Assembly: GCA_023525715.1 (NCBI GenBank)
Contig: CM042011.1
Location: 57,860,854-57,924,853 of the forward strand
Reading direction: 5' to 3'
Length of the DNA stretch: 64,000 nucleotides
Source: Cichorium intybus
Taxonomy: Eukaryota > Streptophyta > Magnoliopsida > Asterales > Asteraceae
The translations under genes and the position numbers were made by a program. The notes under the pieces are model-generated. The model did no database searches and was not told the origin of the DNA. It saw nothing but the letters and a program-made list of their open reading frames with translations. Every line of letters starts with the position of its first letter. Position 1 is the first letter of the stretch. Of this stretch, positions 11,933-27,452 are shown piece after piece.

Positions 11933-13839
11933 CTTTGTGGTTGATTAGTTGAATCAATCTATATGTTATTACTTTTCTCTAACATCAAATGTGCTTTTAA
12001 TTGCGGCATGTTGTCTAAACGCCATACAATATTTTTTGATCTTCAAAATTTTAAATGCATACATTATTAAGGTGTAAAAAGTTTAAAAACTATTTTGCTT
12101 CTTTGTTTGATTTTATAGATAATCAATCAATTTCCAACATTTATAACTTTTAGCTAGACAATAAAGATCATTCGACAAGGGCTTGCAAAATGGTTAAGCA
12201 ATGATACTTGCAATTCGAAGAAGACGGCAATCTAGATAACTTATACAAGTTGTTTATCATCTTTTAATTGTTTGTTATTGTATTATTATATTTATTTCTT
12301 ATTTTTCATTTTTATATGAAATATAATATAAACAAATATACATTTTGGTTGGTGTTAAATATTATTTTCGACTTAAACGCTACAAATCATTAATCAATAT
12401 AATATCAACCCGTAATCTATTGAATTGAACATGCATATTTAATAGATATTGGTTCGGGCGATCAATATCGATTTGGACCACACGATGGTGTCCCCACATC
12501 ATTGAAATATAATAAAGACCTTTCAAAGTCAGTATAATTGAAATATATCAAAATACAAAACGTAGACTCAATAAGTTTATTTGGTTTATTTTCATGGGTG
12601 TATGATTATCATATAAGAACAGTGAAACACCCAAATCAAGTATATATATTATATAAAAGCCGATAAAAAATTGTATATTTATAAAAATGTTTTTTATTAG
12701 TTAATAAAAGATATATCAACTGTTAATGTATTTCTGGAGTTTTGAGATTTTGATAAATTTCCAAATTCATAAAAGAGTGAAAATAAGGTAGTTTATCTAT
12801 CTGATTTGAGTGAAGTTGATTTCCAAAATAAGAGATAGGATTCTGTTTTTAAGGTTAGAGGTGTTGTTACGTCTAATTCCTTACTATTTATGTGTTATCT
12901 AGCATCCGGTTATCTTCCTATACTTTCATTTCATCATGAAAATGGCACTCTCTTGTTCCGTTAACTTTTCATAGTAAAATTAATTTATTTAAAATACAAA
13001 AGTAGTTTAAATTAGAATTTCTATTAAAACTAATAATTTCAAAAATACAATAACTTAAAACTAAAAATTAAAATTAAACACAACATAAAAATAACTTAAA
13101 CTAAAATTAAAAACAAAACAAAACAAAACATAAAACAACTTAAACTAAACTTAAAATCTAAAAAACTACATTTACTAAATTTTAATAATATCTTCAACGT
13201 TATAGCATCAACAGATGCATATCGGTCGCCTTTTGCTTCTCCCGTGGGCTTTCTCCTTCTTAACCATTTGTTGTTGTCAAATTCCACATGAGACGTAAAA
13301 GTCAAACAAAAGTGATCGAATTAATTGTTCATTGAATCGATTCTTTCTTTATAAACTTGTTTGTAAAGCGATCACAATTATCGTTCATTTAATCGAATTT
13401 ATCATTCATTTAGTCGATTCTTCTTCTTCTTCGTGTGAGATTTGTGGTTGATTGATCTTATAAACTTGTTTCAAACAATAATTAAGCAAAGGAATTCATC
13501 ATTTGTTGTTAGATTCATAATTTGGCCATCTATGAAGATTTGAAGTTTGAGTTAGCTTCATTGAAGGATTCTAAGCATAAGTTTGTGATGATTGAGAAGT
13601 TGATCCATTAGAATTCATGGTTTGCAAACAAAAACAACTATTATGTTAAATTAAAGTTCATTTAATGATGATCTAAGGTCATTCAAGGTGTTCAACTTGT
13701 TTTGGAATCCAAATCATGTTTGTGATGTTTAATCAAAGTTTTTTTGTGTGTAAAAGATTTTAGATTATCATAAATGCAACTTAATATGTGGTATTTTATT
13801 GATCAGAAATGATTTTGAACATGATTTGAGTGTTAATGG
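11933..13839. other. AT-rich intergenic DNA, nothing recognised
   Basis: No reading frame longer than about 70 codons makes sense here, and no terminal repeats were found. Short A-rich runs with ACTTAAACTAAAA words at about 13040-13160 are the only visible structure. Confidence 0.45.
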
Positions 13840-14560
13840 ATCAACTAAAATCATTAGAGCTTCTAGATTAAGCTTAGAAGTGATTCGGACAGTGGAACAT
13901 AAAGATGAAGAAATCATGTTTTGAGTATCATCAGACATGACTCGGTAGAGTCACTTTCCTTATCTTATTGTGGCTTAGTTGAGTCACAGGCTGGGAGCAG
14001 AATCCTAATTTTGTAACTTTTGCATAGATGTCCAAATCATGTTTAGTTACTTATGCTCTTCTATGATTGTTTGGATGATATAAATGGAATGAAACTAGGT
14101 ATTCTCCATTAAGAACATAATAATTGACTTAATAGACTTAGGATGAATTTATATCTTAGCTTTGGGCTTTTATAGTTAGCCGTTAAGTACACCAAAGGTC
14201 TAGAAATTGAAGGAGGCTTGTCCTTCAATTGAGGTGAGTCAAACTGCATATATACATGTCCTTGCAACCTATAATTAGTAAAATGGGTTCTAACTTAAAT
14301 TTTATCCTTTGATTGTTATTTGAATTTGCATATTACTTGATGCATTTCATGAAAAACAATTTCGACAGGCGTTATTTCATAGAGAAATGTATTTTCGTTT
14401 GAAATTTGTTACATTCATCCATCATGTCCGTTTGCATGTAGGATTGGGTTTGACTTATGAGATGCCTAAGAACCTTTGGGGACTGAAATCCCATGTTTTG
14501 TGATTGGTTATCATGTTATAGCATCTTCGGGATGGCCTTTGCAAACCCATTCCATAGGTG
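13840..14560 (+). repeat. Diverged dispersed repeat, copy 1
   Basis: This is homologous in the same orientation to 20040-20765. Shared phrases include GATATAAATGGAATGAAACT, GACTTAGGATGAATTTATA, CATTAAGTACACCA-type text and TGCATGTAGGAT. The copies differ by many substitutions and small indels. It probably belongs to an old retroelement LTR; no coding sequence. Confidence 0.6.
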
Positions 14561-14899
14561 AGATGTTTGATCGTCATGCGTCTCCATAAAAACTATTGTA
14601 GAAAACGGCTAGCTTCAACAACGTCTGGAAGCTATTAGCTTGCCCGGTTATAACCAGACCATTTGGACCGTATTTTGGAAGAGGACATGTTTAAGTGTAA
14701 AGGACTAGAGTTTGGGTTAGATGGATGTGCATACCATCTCATTGCATAATATATCGTAACCTACATTTTCCTGAAACTATTTTAGTAAATATCCAAAATA
14801 AATGTTTTGGGAACTTGACTTTGAATTAGTTAAGTGATTATAACCAATTCTTAACAGAATTCAAATTCTAAGTTTACTCACTACATTCTCTGTTTGTTA

Positions 14900-16090
14900 T
14901 ATGCTCATGGTCATAACAAGTTGGTAATATTACTATAAATAGTAGGGTCCTTTTGGGTTACACGCAAGAGACGATTTAGCTAAAAGAGATCGAAAAATAA
15001 ACTTAACGGGTTAAGTTTATTAATATATCAAAGTAATGGTATATTAATTAGAAACAAAAATAGGATAAAGGACTGAATTGAAATTATCAATAGTTTGAAT
15101 TTCAAATAGTCATTACCCACAAGGGAGGAGATAGAGATGAGAGGCACTATAAATAAAACCCTAGATTTGAGTTGTAAATCATTCAAGAAACCCTAATTTC
15201 GTCCATCTCCCTCCCACCTCGGTATACGGATGATTTTTTTAAATACACGGAGGATAACGTGCTAAAACTTCAAGCAAATGTTTATACTTCATCAACGGGA
15301 GTTGAATCGTTGTCTTGGGTACGATTCCACTAGAAAAGTTCTACTTTGGGCTCTATACATCCTAACAAGATCAGATCTGAGATCTAAAATGTATATTGTG
15401 TTGGAATAATGTCCAAGGTCATCAGCTAATGGTAATATTTCTAACAATGGCTCATTTTAGGTTGCCCTCATGACCCAGAAAAACAAATAGAGTCAGAAAT
15501 AAAAGAAAGGATGATTAGTTTATTAATTTATTGAGAAATAAATTAATTAGAAACTAGATCAATAAATTAATCTAGAATTAATTTAGAATCAATTAAAGGG
15601 ACTGAATTGTAACTGATTAAAGGTTTAATCAATGGAAACAAGTCCAGGGGTGTGCTCGCGAAAAGGCTCCTAAGTTTGAAACCCTAGGAGCCCATGCAGT
15701 ATAAGTAAAGGCCTTGGGGTTAAATCCTAAGGCATCCCAAGCCTCAAGTAAGCCGCCAACGCCTCCCTCCCCTTTCCCTTCTGCTAAAGCTCTTCCCTCT
15801 CTAGGGTTAGAGTTCTTTGCTTCTGATCTGTTTGGTTTTCTGGAGATCATTATGTGTGAATCACTAGAGGGGTTTCACTTTAGATCCAGTTCATCCTTGC
15901 AATCGTGGCCTTGAATAGAGCACAAAGAAGAAGACTTGTTGAGGTATATTCTGTTTAAGTTTTGAGTTGCAATAACTATTATGAACTCATGATCCTGAAC
16001 AATGTTCATAAAATTTCTATGATTTGATCTTGTTTGTCTTCCGCTGGATCTGTTTATGTGTTTATGTGATTAAATCCTAACAATATCTTG
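14900..16090 (+). repeat. LTR-like remnant(s)
   Basis: A TATA-like CACTATAAATAAAACCCTAG at about 15150, leader-like text, a CATCCTAACA at about 15363 and a TGTTGGAATAA start at 15399 running to AATCCTAACA at 16082 all look like promoter and boundary pieces of copia-type LTRs. No matching target duplications, primer-binding site or internal coding region were found, so this is tentative. The short frames at 15629-15914 are not conserved-looking. Confidence 0.3.
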
Positions 16091-18086
16091 ATTCCTCTTT
16101 CGTTTACAGTTACAAAAGTGTGCATGATTTTGTGATTCGTGGTAGAATACGATCTTTAGTTTTTGTGTCCGTTGCATTGTTATAGTTTTTTAAAGGACTT
16201 CATGATGATAGTTGAAGGATTTAGCTTTGGACATTTCTAAGACTTCTGCTTAATATTTACGGTTGTACTTGGTTTATTGAAACTTTTGTTCTTGGTCCAT
16301 TTGTGACACCATGATAAGAATTGAAAAACTTATAGATTTAAAGGACTTTACCAATTGTGACCAAACTTTCCACAACTTATGTTTTATAAAGAATAAGGGT
16401 TTTTGTGAAACACAAGGAAATGATTTGGAACTTGAATTGTGAAATAAGCTTGAGAAATATCTCCTATGATGCTTTGGATTTGGAACATTACTTTCGGATC
16501 ACTTTTCAACTTTGAATTCTTTTAAAAACTATGTCAAATTATTAAAAAATAAAGTCAGATTGACAGGTGTTACCATTTGTATCAGAGTATTGGTTTAAGT
16601 GAAGGTGTTATGTTTTGCACTTAAACTTATACTTTGGTTCTCATCTTGGTCAATATGGGTAGGAATTCTATGCGTTTATATTCTAAATGTTTTATTATCA
16701 CTTTAGGATTTAATTGTAGAACTTCTAAGAATTATGAATTGGAACACATGATTAGTATGACTTTACGGTTTAGATTCTTAACCCTAGTATTCTAAACTTG
16801 CATGCTTTAGGATGGCGGTTATCCTTAATACATGATTAAAGAACATTTTCTTAATAGAGGTAATAAGATAAGCTTAAGAAGGAAATATTAGAATAATATT
16901 AGGATAATGTTTTTGCTATTATTGATTAATTGTTTGGTTAACCATTAGAAATCTATGTGCCCTGATTTTAAATTTGGTATTATTATTAAAATTAGCATAT
17001 GATAATTCTATAAAACTATAAAGTACATATATAACAGAGTGAATTCCAATGAAGGTAGTGAAGTATTAATCAACCTCTACTGTTGAAGCTAAGATAAAAA
17101 CTTAAGGGTGTAATAAAATGATAAAATTTAGAATTTACTTTATTTGCATGAGTCAATGTATTTTTAAAACAAAATAAATTTCTCTATAAGGATTTTGTAA
17201 TAATAATGCAACTGGTACCTTGAAGTAAACATGTTGGATATCCTAGTTTTATAACTCAACATATTTCTACAAAGTGTTAGGTAACTTTCTTGAAAAAGTT
17301 TCATTATATAATCAAAGGTATACTTTATTAGAGTTTAAAAGGAATTTGATATTATATTGGGATCATTAAAAATACTTATAATATTAAACATATCCTATAT
17401 AAATAAGAATTTTGATAGTTTGGAAAGGTTGCCTATAAGAAAGTAGAAGAACAACAAAGGAGTATTTAATCTGGGACTTAAAATTCAAGGGATATTTTGA
17501 AAAGTTTAATTAAAAAATATGTATACAATTTATTTTATATAATAATTTTATTTGGTATTAAAATAAAAAGTGGACTTTTAACTTAAGGTCATATGTTTAT
17601 TAACCTTTCTATATATGGGAATGACTTTTGGGTAAGAATAACAAAGGCTAAGCACATAATTTTTTATTGAATTGTTATTTCCTAAAATATAAGGTATCCT
17701 AGAACCAATTAAAGACTCTAACATTAAAAGACTAACAAATTTGAATTTTGAAGAAGTCAACACTAAGATTAATTATTTAGATATGTAGTTAGTATTAAGT
17801 GTGTGTCGGTGTGTGACAATACCGTTAATTTCTATGAATGTAGTGTCTACATACTTAATTCCTATAAATCGAATGGCTTACACCATTAGAAAACCCTACA
17901 CAAACAATTATAATTTGGGTACAAAATAGAATTATGAGAAACTTTTTTGTATAATTACCTACTATATAAGTGGATTTTATAATGAAAGTTGAAACTTAAT
18001 GTTAAGTTTACTGCGTAACTTAGTTGAAATTAGTTTTGTGATAGGATGTCCTGAGGTTTGACATAGAAAAACCAAAATTTGAATAA
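16091..18086. other. AT-rich intergenic DNA, nothing recognised
   Basis: Scattered stops in all frames, no tandem arrays, no terminal repeats recognised. It ends at the target duplication of the foldback element. Confidence 0.45.
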
Positions 18087-18095
18087 AAAGATAAA

Positions 18096-19457
18096 GGGTT
18101 TTCTATAGAAAAGTCTCGATATTTTGGGGAAATTAACGAAAAAATGCTAAAATATTTTTTTGGAACAGAAAAGCCCAGGAAACTAGAAAAATTATTCAAT
18201 TTAACCCCTTTTTTACCGGCTACCTATAGAAAAGCTAAAATAAATAATTTTACCAATTTCATGAGCTTTTTTGTCTAAAAGTTATTTTGGGACTTTTTCA
18301 TTAATTTCTCCAAAATATCAGTTTTGGTCATTCACAATTTTGGTCATTAACAATTTAGTGCCTAACAGTTAATCCTTCATAGCTTTGGTCCTTAACAACT
18401 TTGGTCCTTCACGGTTTTGCTCCTTCATACCTTTGGTCCCTAATCCTTAATTTTATCCCAACTATAGGAAGGGCTAAAAGTTTTAGAAAGTCATGGAGAG
18501 TTTATATGTGGGACAAACGATGTTTTTATGCAGAACCTAGGTACTCAGGAAAATCATGGACAAATGATGTTTTTATGCACCAATACTTTTTTCCCTAGAC
18601 CATTAAGCACTACATGGACAATGAGAACAATAAGTTCATTAATGGTTGAAGAAGCTTGAAGGCGAGGCAGAAAAACTAAAAGAAACATGACCAATGCTAT
18701 AATAAATATTTGAATATTTAAATAGAACAATGCTAGAAGTAAGCGACATACTTCTATTTAAATGTTTATTATAGCATTGTTAATGTTTTTTCAATTGTTC
18801 TACCTCGCCTTCAAGCTTGTTGAATCATCAATACAGCTTATTGTTCTCATTGTCTATGTAGTGTTTAATGGTCTTGGACAAAGAAAAGTATTTGTGTGTG
18901 GTTACATATTTCTCATCCCACGTACATGCCCATGGTTTTCTTGAGTACATAGGGCCTATATAAGAACATCGTTTATCCCACATATAACCTCTCCATGACT
19001 TTCTGAATTTTTTAGCACTTCCTGTAGTTGGAACAAAATTAAGATTAGGGACTAAAACTATGAATGACCAAAATTGTTAAAGGACGAAAATTGTAAAGGA
19101 CTAAAACTGTTAAGGACCAAACTATGAAAGACCAAATTTGTGAAGTACCAAAACTGTGAAGGACCAAAGTTGTTAAGGACCAAATTGTGAAGGATTAACT
19201 ATTAGGGACTAAAATTGTTAAGGACCAAAACTGATATTTTGGAGAAGTAAATGAAAAAGTCCCAAAATAATATGTTTGACAAAAAAGCCCAGGAAACTGG
19301 TAAAATTATTTAGTTTAGACCTTTTACCGGTAGCCGGTAAAAAAAGGGTTAAATTGAATAATTTTTCCAGTTTCCTAAGCTTTTTTGTTCAAAAAAAATA
19401 TTTTAGCACTTTTTCGTTAATTTCCCTAAAATATCGGGACTTTTCTGTATAAAATCT
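18096..19457. mobile_element. Foldback MULE-type element (1,362 bp) with 9-bp TSD
   Basis: Almost the whole element is one inverted repeat with an apex near 18740. The left end GGGTTTTCTATAGAAAAGTC pairs with the right end GACTTTTCTGTATAAAATCT; matching blocks such as ACCGGCTACC / GGTAGCCGGT and CATGGAGAG / CTCTCCATG follow. AAAGATAAA lies directly outside both ends (18087-18095 and 19458-19466), the 9-bp duplication characteristic of Mutator-like elements. Each arm has a run of TTTGGTCCTTAACAA-type phrases repeated about eight times. No transposase, so non-autonomous. Confidence 0.85.
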
Positions 19458-19466
19458 AAAGATAAA

Positions 19467-20039
19467 TGAGAAAGTTATGACCTTTATTATTACATTTTGA
19501 TTTCGGGGATGAAATCATTTCTAAGGGGTACGTAATAGTAAATTTGCATTCTAGGCTGTAATATTTTTGACCCTTTTGGTAGCAAAAACAATTTTTTCGA
19601 AAATGAAATAAAATAAATTCAGATAAATAGAATACAGCTTGAAAATAAATTAAAGAAGTTTATAATACAATATTAAGGCCAATAAGATGTTACAAAGTTT
19701 AAATATAAAGATAACAAGGAAACGTACAATAAAAGAAATAAAAATGTACCAACATTAGAGAGTACCAAAATGAGATACATGAGTTTAAATAAGGAATAGA
19801 GACCATTTGAAGAAATTTTAGGATGGGGGACTAATCTTACTCAATTCTTGAAAATTAGCATTTGGGGGAAATGAGACAATTTAGGGATTATTATTATATA
19901 AAATTGTTAATTAATGATTAATAATGAGATTTATATATTAGGAGTTAATATTTTCATCATTTGCGTTAAAATATTTAGGAGGGACTAAAAGTGTCAATTT
20001 TGTCAAAATTAAGTTTTGACCACCTGTAACTTGTTAGTT
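19467..20039. other. AT-rich intergenic DNA, nothing recognised
   Basis: No coding sequence, tandem array or terminal repeat was found between the foldback element and the second repeat copy. Confidence 0.45.
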
Positions 20040-20765
20040 GACCTAAATGTTAGGAATTGATTCTTAGAGGTTTAAGTGTATGTAATTAAACATAGATATG
20101 AGACATAATATGGAAAAATCATATTTTTGGTATCACTAGACATGGCACAAGCGAGCTACTTTCCTTTATTAATGTCACAACCTGTAAGCAAAATCCTAGT
20201 TTTATAACTTTTGCATAAGTTTCCAACTCATGTATATTATTTGCCTATACTCTTTTATTGTTGTATGATGATATAAATGGAATGAAACTAGGAATTCTCC
20301 TTTAAGAACTTAATATTTGACTTAATGGACTTAGGATGAATTTATAACTTTAATTTTGGGATTTTATATGTGCCCATTAAGTACACCAAGGGTCTAGAAG
20401 ATAAAGGAGACTTGTTAATCCATTGAGGTGAGTAAAGATCCATAGGTAGATGTCTTTGAAACTTATACTTGGTAAAATGGTATGTAAAATTAAATATTAT
20501 ACTTTGATTGTGATATGAATTTGCATATTACTTAATGCGTTTCATTAAAAAGAATTTTAACAATGGTTTTCACCTAGAATTGTATTTTGAATTGAAATTT
20601 TTTACATTCATCCAACATGTTGATTTGCATGTAGGATGGGGTTTGACTTGTGTGATGACCAGGAACCTTTATGGAATGAAATCCCATCTTTTGTGATTGG
20701 TTATAAAGTTATAACATCTTAGGATGGACTTTGCATACCCATCCCATAGATGACATGTTTGGTGA
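20040..20765 (+). repeat. Diverged dispersed repeat, copy 2
   Basis: Second copy of the block at 13840-14560, in the same orientation about 6.2 kb away. It includes the shared TAGGAATTCTCC/TAGGTATTCTCC region and the TGCATGTAGGATNGG(G)TTTGACTT region. A short (CA)n run follows at about 20839-20872. Confidence 0.6.
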
Positions 20766-21259
20766 AATCCCATTTTTGAGATAACAAGCTTGCACTTGAT
20801 TGCATTTGAAAAACTCTTTGATCCTTCAACAATTCACCACACATACACACACACACACATACACACACACATACTAGTTTCACCAAGAACACACACGCAC
20901 AAATGGCTAGAAAGCTTTCACATGGGAATGAACTGATTTTTGGGTTAAAATGCCCTAATATTTCTTATTCTCGTCGGTGTAAAAGGAGACCCATCGGGTT
21001 ACACATTGTTTTCCCAGCTAGACAGCTTTAAAACCTAACATCTATTAAGTCTATACGAGAACATGTCGCGTTCAACACGTTGATGTGTCGCATACCTCAC
21101 AAGTCCTCTTTAACATCTTATTATTAACCACTAAACATGTCGTATTTTTCACCTGAAGACCTCGTGCACTTTACGAGCTCTTTTATTGTCATCCCCTGCA
21201 CTACAAGACATGTTGTGTTTTCCTCTTAAATGCGCCGTGTTGTTATCGGCTTCTGATCG

Positions 21260-24200
21260 TGTCACACCCCCAAACGGTATTGGCGGAATAGTTCAAGGGT
21301 GGATGACTTCATGAACAATATCATAACAAAGTTGAATAATAGTGATTACCAAGCACACAACCATCATTAACCAATTGCAAATGTTACAAAGTTTAATTGT
21401 TTCATGTTTCAAATACAATTGAAATAATATCAAAAATAGACAAAAACGACGTCGTAACGTCCCTTCTTGTAGCGCCTGAATTTACCTTATCAATTTCCTG
21501 AGAATACAAGTAGTTGAAAAAGTGTCAACAATTAAGTTGGTGAGTTCATAAGATTTTGCGTAAGAAATGTTCTTTGTTTGTAAGCGATAGTGTTGAAAAC
21601 CAAGAAAATCCAATATTTTCTCATAAAAATGAACAAGTCTTTATATCCCAAAGACTAAAATGTAATATGTAAAATTGTAGTGTAATTTCCTTAGAAATTT
21701 GTATTTCCACGTAAACAATTTATAAAAATTATTAAGTTGATTATTTTCCCATGTGAGATACCCTATAACCATACTATGACTAGTTGGCCTGCTGCGACGT
21801 TCTTCAGACGTCGGAATGGTAGACATTTGGACACCTCAGACCTGCCGGTCAAGCTGTAGATAGCAGCTCAGGTACGGGGTTGTCAAGCCCCGTATAGATC
21901 TATACTCAAATATCGCGCTCTCTTACCGAGACTCTGGTTATAAAAGTTCAGGACTTATAGTAGGTACTTATAAAAGTACTGTGAAGATTCATCTCACAAA
22001 AATGTATGTATTCCAATCAACTTGTTTACGTACGATTTGTATATAAAAACTCTTGTAATCATCCATTATCATTTTTCCCATGATAATATAGTAATGTTTA
22101 ATAATTATATAACTTTATATAATTATTTTTGTCATGTCCAAAATGTCGTAATAACCTTATATTCATAAACTATTCCAATAATAGTCTATTTTTAGTGTTC
22201 CGTCGTAATAACCTTATTTTACGAACAATAGCAAAATAACTTATTCAAACGATTATAAATATCATCTTTTAAGATATTTCTCACAAAAATGGTGTAATAA
22301 CTTGGTTATAACCATATTTGCTAGAAAAATAGTACTTTTGTTTATAAAAACGTAGTTTTTACTAGTTTTCGTTTTTATAACGTTTTTACCCAAGATCTAG
22401 TATTTTTGTACACTTTATTTGTGGTTTCTAATTTTTACACAACTTAATATGTCAAAGTGCTCATAATACATGGGTCTATTCATATTTTGGGTCAAGTTTA
22501 TCTTTACACATCTTCTAGTTTCCATCTTTAAAATGTTTTGTCCAAAATCTAACATTTTACACACTTTATTTATAATCTAGTAATTTTTACACTAACACTA
22601 TATACATCATCATGAACATATTACAAGGAGTTAGTCATATTTCATGTCAAAAGCATTTTTACACAAATATTAACTTTATAAACTTGTGTAAATCAATATA
22701 TATAACATTAAAACACATATAAACTTGAATAAACAACATTTATAGTAAAAGAACTTGTATTCTCCCCCAAAAATATTTGAAAAGATGAAAATGAGGGGTA
22801 TGAACTCACCTTGAGTGGTAGATCTTAAAGTTTCTTGGTAGAAGGTTGAAGAGTTTGGTTCTAGGACACGGAGGACTCTTGGACAAAGCTATTATCCAAT
22901 GGATTTTCGTGAGTATGTATGTGTAAAAGAGTAAATGAAGGTATTTAGAACTTAAATCACTAGATGATCATGACTTACCAAGAAGGCTTGCAAGATCCTT
23001 GAAGATGATGAAGATTGGAGTTCAAAGACCCCTGGACAAAGCTAATATCCAATGGATTTTTATGGATGTTAGTGTGTGTAAATGGTGTAAAACTTGTGTT
23101 ATGTTGTTTAGAATCAAAAGATAGATGAAGCTTACCACTTAATCTTGTGAAAAGAACTTGGAAATGAAGCTTGAAGATGATGATGGTGGTGGCGGTTTGA
23201 GCCGAGAGCAAGAGGGGAAGGGAGAAGAGAGAAATGAAGTTGGGTGTTCAAATGAAGTCTCCTTGTTTGGTTATGATTCAAGTTAGATCTTGGTTAGATT
23301 TTTATGTTTATTATAATCCTAGCCAAGTCCTTAGCCTAGATTTTGAATAGTAAACTAGGATTGTGTTGGGAGATGGTTTTTGAGCCATGTTGCAGCCGAT
23401 GGGGGTAGGGGGGGTGGGGTGGGTTAGTTTTTATAAAATAGCAACATACTTTATAAAATAAGTGATTTTTATAAAATAGTAAGTCGTTTTAGTGAAATTT
23501 TGTGCGTTTTTGACGAAACGAAGTTCTAAATAATTATTTTGCATAAAAACATTGTAAAACATTTATTTTGATTGAATTATAGCTCGTTGGATGTCTAAAT
23601 ACGCGTTTAAGCGCAGTATTCTTCCGTTTTCGCGATTTTTGACGTTTTACCGGAAATTGCATTTAGCTTTGAAATTAAATACTAGATATTATTACGTTAC
23701 TTATCATATGAATTTTTATTTCATATTTGATGTTTAAGGCACCACATTTTGTATTTTGAGTCCAAACCCTGTGTACATTTATCCGTTCACAGCGATTTAA
23801 TGGTTGTAACTTCCACATACGAACTCCGTTTTCGACGTTCTATATATCCACAGGTTCGTATTTACGAGTAGATTGTTTTATGAATATTATTATTCTCAAA
23901 ATAATAATTGTATGATTATCGAATTTTTACGCTACAGTAGTTTGTTGTCCGTATTTTCGACTTTTAACCGATAATTGTTTTGATTTAGCATACGTATTAC
24001 TATAATATTAATAATTTATCACAAAAGTTATGGAAAAATAACTTTTCAACATATAAATTAACGTACGCTTCGTTTGACTATAGTTGACTTTTGTTGACCA
24101 AAATTTACAATTGTCACAGATCGTGTTATATATAAGTTACACGTCACATGAATACAAGTGGCAAATTACTTAAAAATTTTCTCCTTAATTTGGCAATATA

Positions 24201-24479
24201 CTTTAGAAACGCGTCGGGTCTCAAGAATGGACACGTCGGGTAATTTTCACATAAAACTTCTTGTTGAATCAATTTTTCCAATTCCTTCCTTTTTAACTTC
24301 AAGCTGTCAAACTCTATTACTAAGGTCGAAACACATATCATAATACATTCATACCTTAAAGTATTGAAACTAGATAAATTATATCCAAAATGACCAAATT
24401 GCCCTTATAGTCGAGTTCGCCATTCTAACAATGATTCTAAAATACAATTACAATTACACCTAGAAACTTAGTTCTTACA
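21260..24479 (-). repeat. Long LTR (3,220 bp) of a Ty3/gypsy element
   Basis: On the minus strand it begins TGTAAGAACTAAG directly after a purine tract (GAAGGGGTGGTAAAT, 24494-24480) and ends GGGGGTGTGACA, so it has canonical TG...CA ends. The upstream neighbour encodes the end of a gypsy integrase, which fixes this as the 3' LTR. A length above 3 kb fits the Tekay/Del chromovirus lineage. Inside, a phrase around GGACAAAGCTATTATCCAATG is duplicated (about 22880 and 23035). The opposite LTR and most of the internal region are missing. Confidence 0.6.
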
Positions 24480-24494
24480 ATTTACCACCCCTTC

Positions 24495-24617
24495 AAAAGG
24501 ATTACGTCCTCAGAATTGCATCATAGATTACAAAATCCAGGTAGCGTTTCATCATTCTTCATTAATCTCCCAAGTTAGGTTTGTCCAAGGGAATGCTTCC
24601 ATCTAACAAGTACTAAC

Positions 24618-24711
<94 letters not shown>

Positions 24712-25596
24712 TCTTAACTTTTTGTTCTTCGGTTCCAATAGTGCATAGGGTTATTCAAACAATTTGTTAGGGGCTTCAACTTTTAAATCTTTCAAGGGAA
24801 TCACATCTTCTTCCTTACCATAAAACTTTCTTTAAATAGAAAAATGAAAGGTTCCATTGGTAATTCTAATTTGAAAGCTTGAATCCCAACCTTGTTCAAA
24901 ATTTCGAAAGGTCCTACAAACCTAGGGCTCAATTTGCCCCTCCTTCAAAATTTCATCACTCCTTTCCATAGTGGAACTTTTAACATCACCAAATCTTCTA
25001 TGTCATAAGCCCTTTCTTCAAATTTGAGTATCTTCTTTTTCTATCTTGAGTTGCCTTCATTTTTTGCTTGAATTACTTTGATCTTTTCATTGGTTATTTT
25101 AACCAATTCTATTCATGTAAGCTTGTGTTCTTCGGTTTCTAACCAACATGTTGGAGTTTTACACTTTCTACCAGAGAGATCTTCAAAAGGAGGTATTACA
25201 ATGCTCGTGTGGTAGAAATTGTTGTATGAAAACTCTACTAATTGTAAATGTTCGTCTCATTTTGCACCAAAGTTAATTATACAAGCTCACAATATATCTT
25301 CAAGTATTTGAATGGTCCTTTCAGTTTGACCATCCGTTTGAGGATGATACCCTATGCTCAAATTGGCATGTGTTCTTATTTCCTCTTCTAATGACTTCTA
25401 AAATACGGAAGCAAATCTTGCATATCAGTCAGACACTATTGTGGATGGTACTCCATGAAATCTAACCATTTCATCAACATACAACTTTGCCAATTTCTCA
25501 AGTGGCATAGATTCTTTGCTTAAGAAATACACACTTTTGGTCAAACGATTTGTAAAGATCCAAATTACACAATGCCCCTTACTTGTTCTTGGCAAC
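24495..25596 (-). pseudogene. Ty3/gypsy integrase C-terminal remnant
   Basis: The minus strand reads, with several stops, through typical gypsy integrase text: LPRTSKGH, FTNRLTKSVYF, VDEMVRFHGVPSTIVSD, GYHPQTDGQTERTIQILED, then LSPRFVGPFEILNKVG and the linker into the polypurine tract. The second catalytic D (IVSD) and the catalytic E (QTER) can be placed. The zinc-binding HHCC part, reverse transcriptase and gag are absent because the element is cut off near 25596. A (TA)n expansion (24618-24706) also interrupts it. Dead copy. Confidence 0.8.
24618..24706. repeat. (TA)n tract inside gypsy remnant
   Basis: About 88 bp of TA repeat lying within the 3' end of the degenerate gypsy pol. No TIR element accompanies it. 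Confidence 0.95.

Positions 25597-27452
<1,856 letters not shown>

Noticed and set aside
15629..15914. Small frames on both strands
   Set aside because: No conserved features; overlapping opposite-strand frames in non-coding LTR-like DNA.
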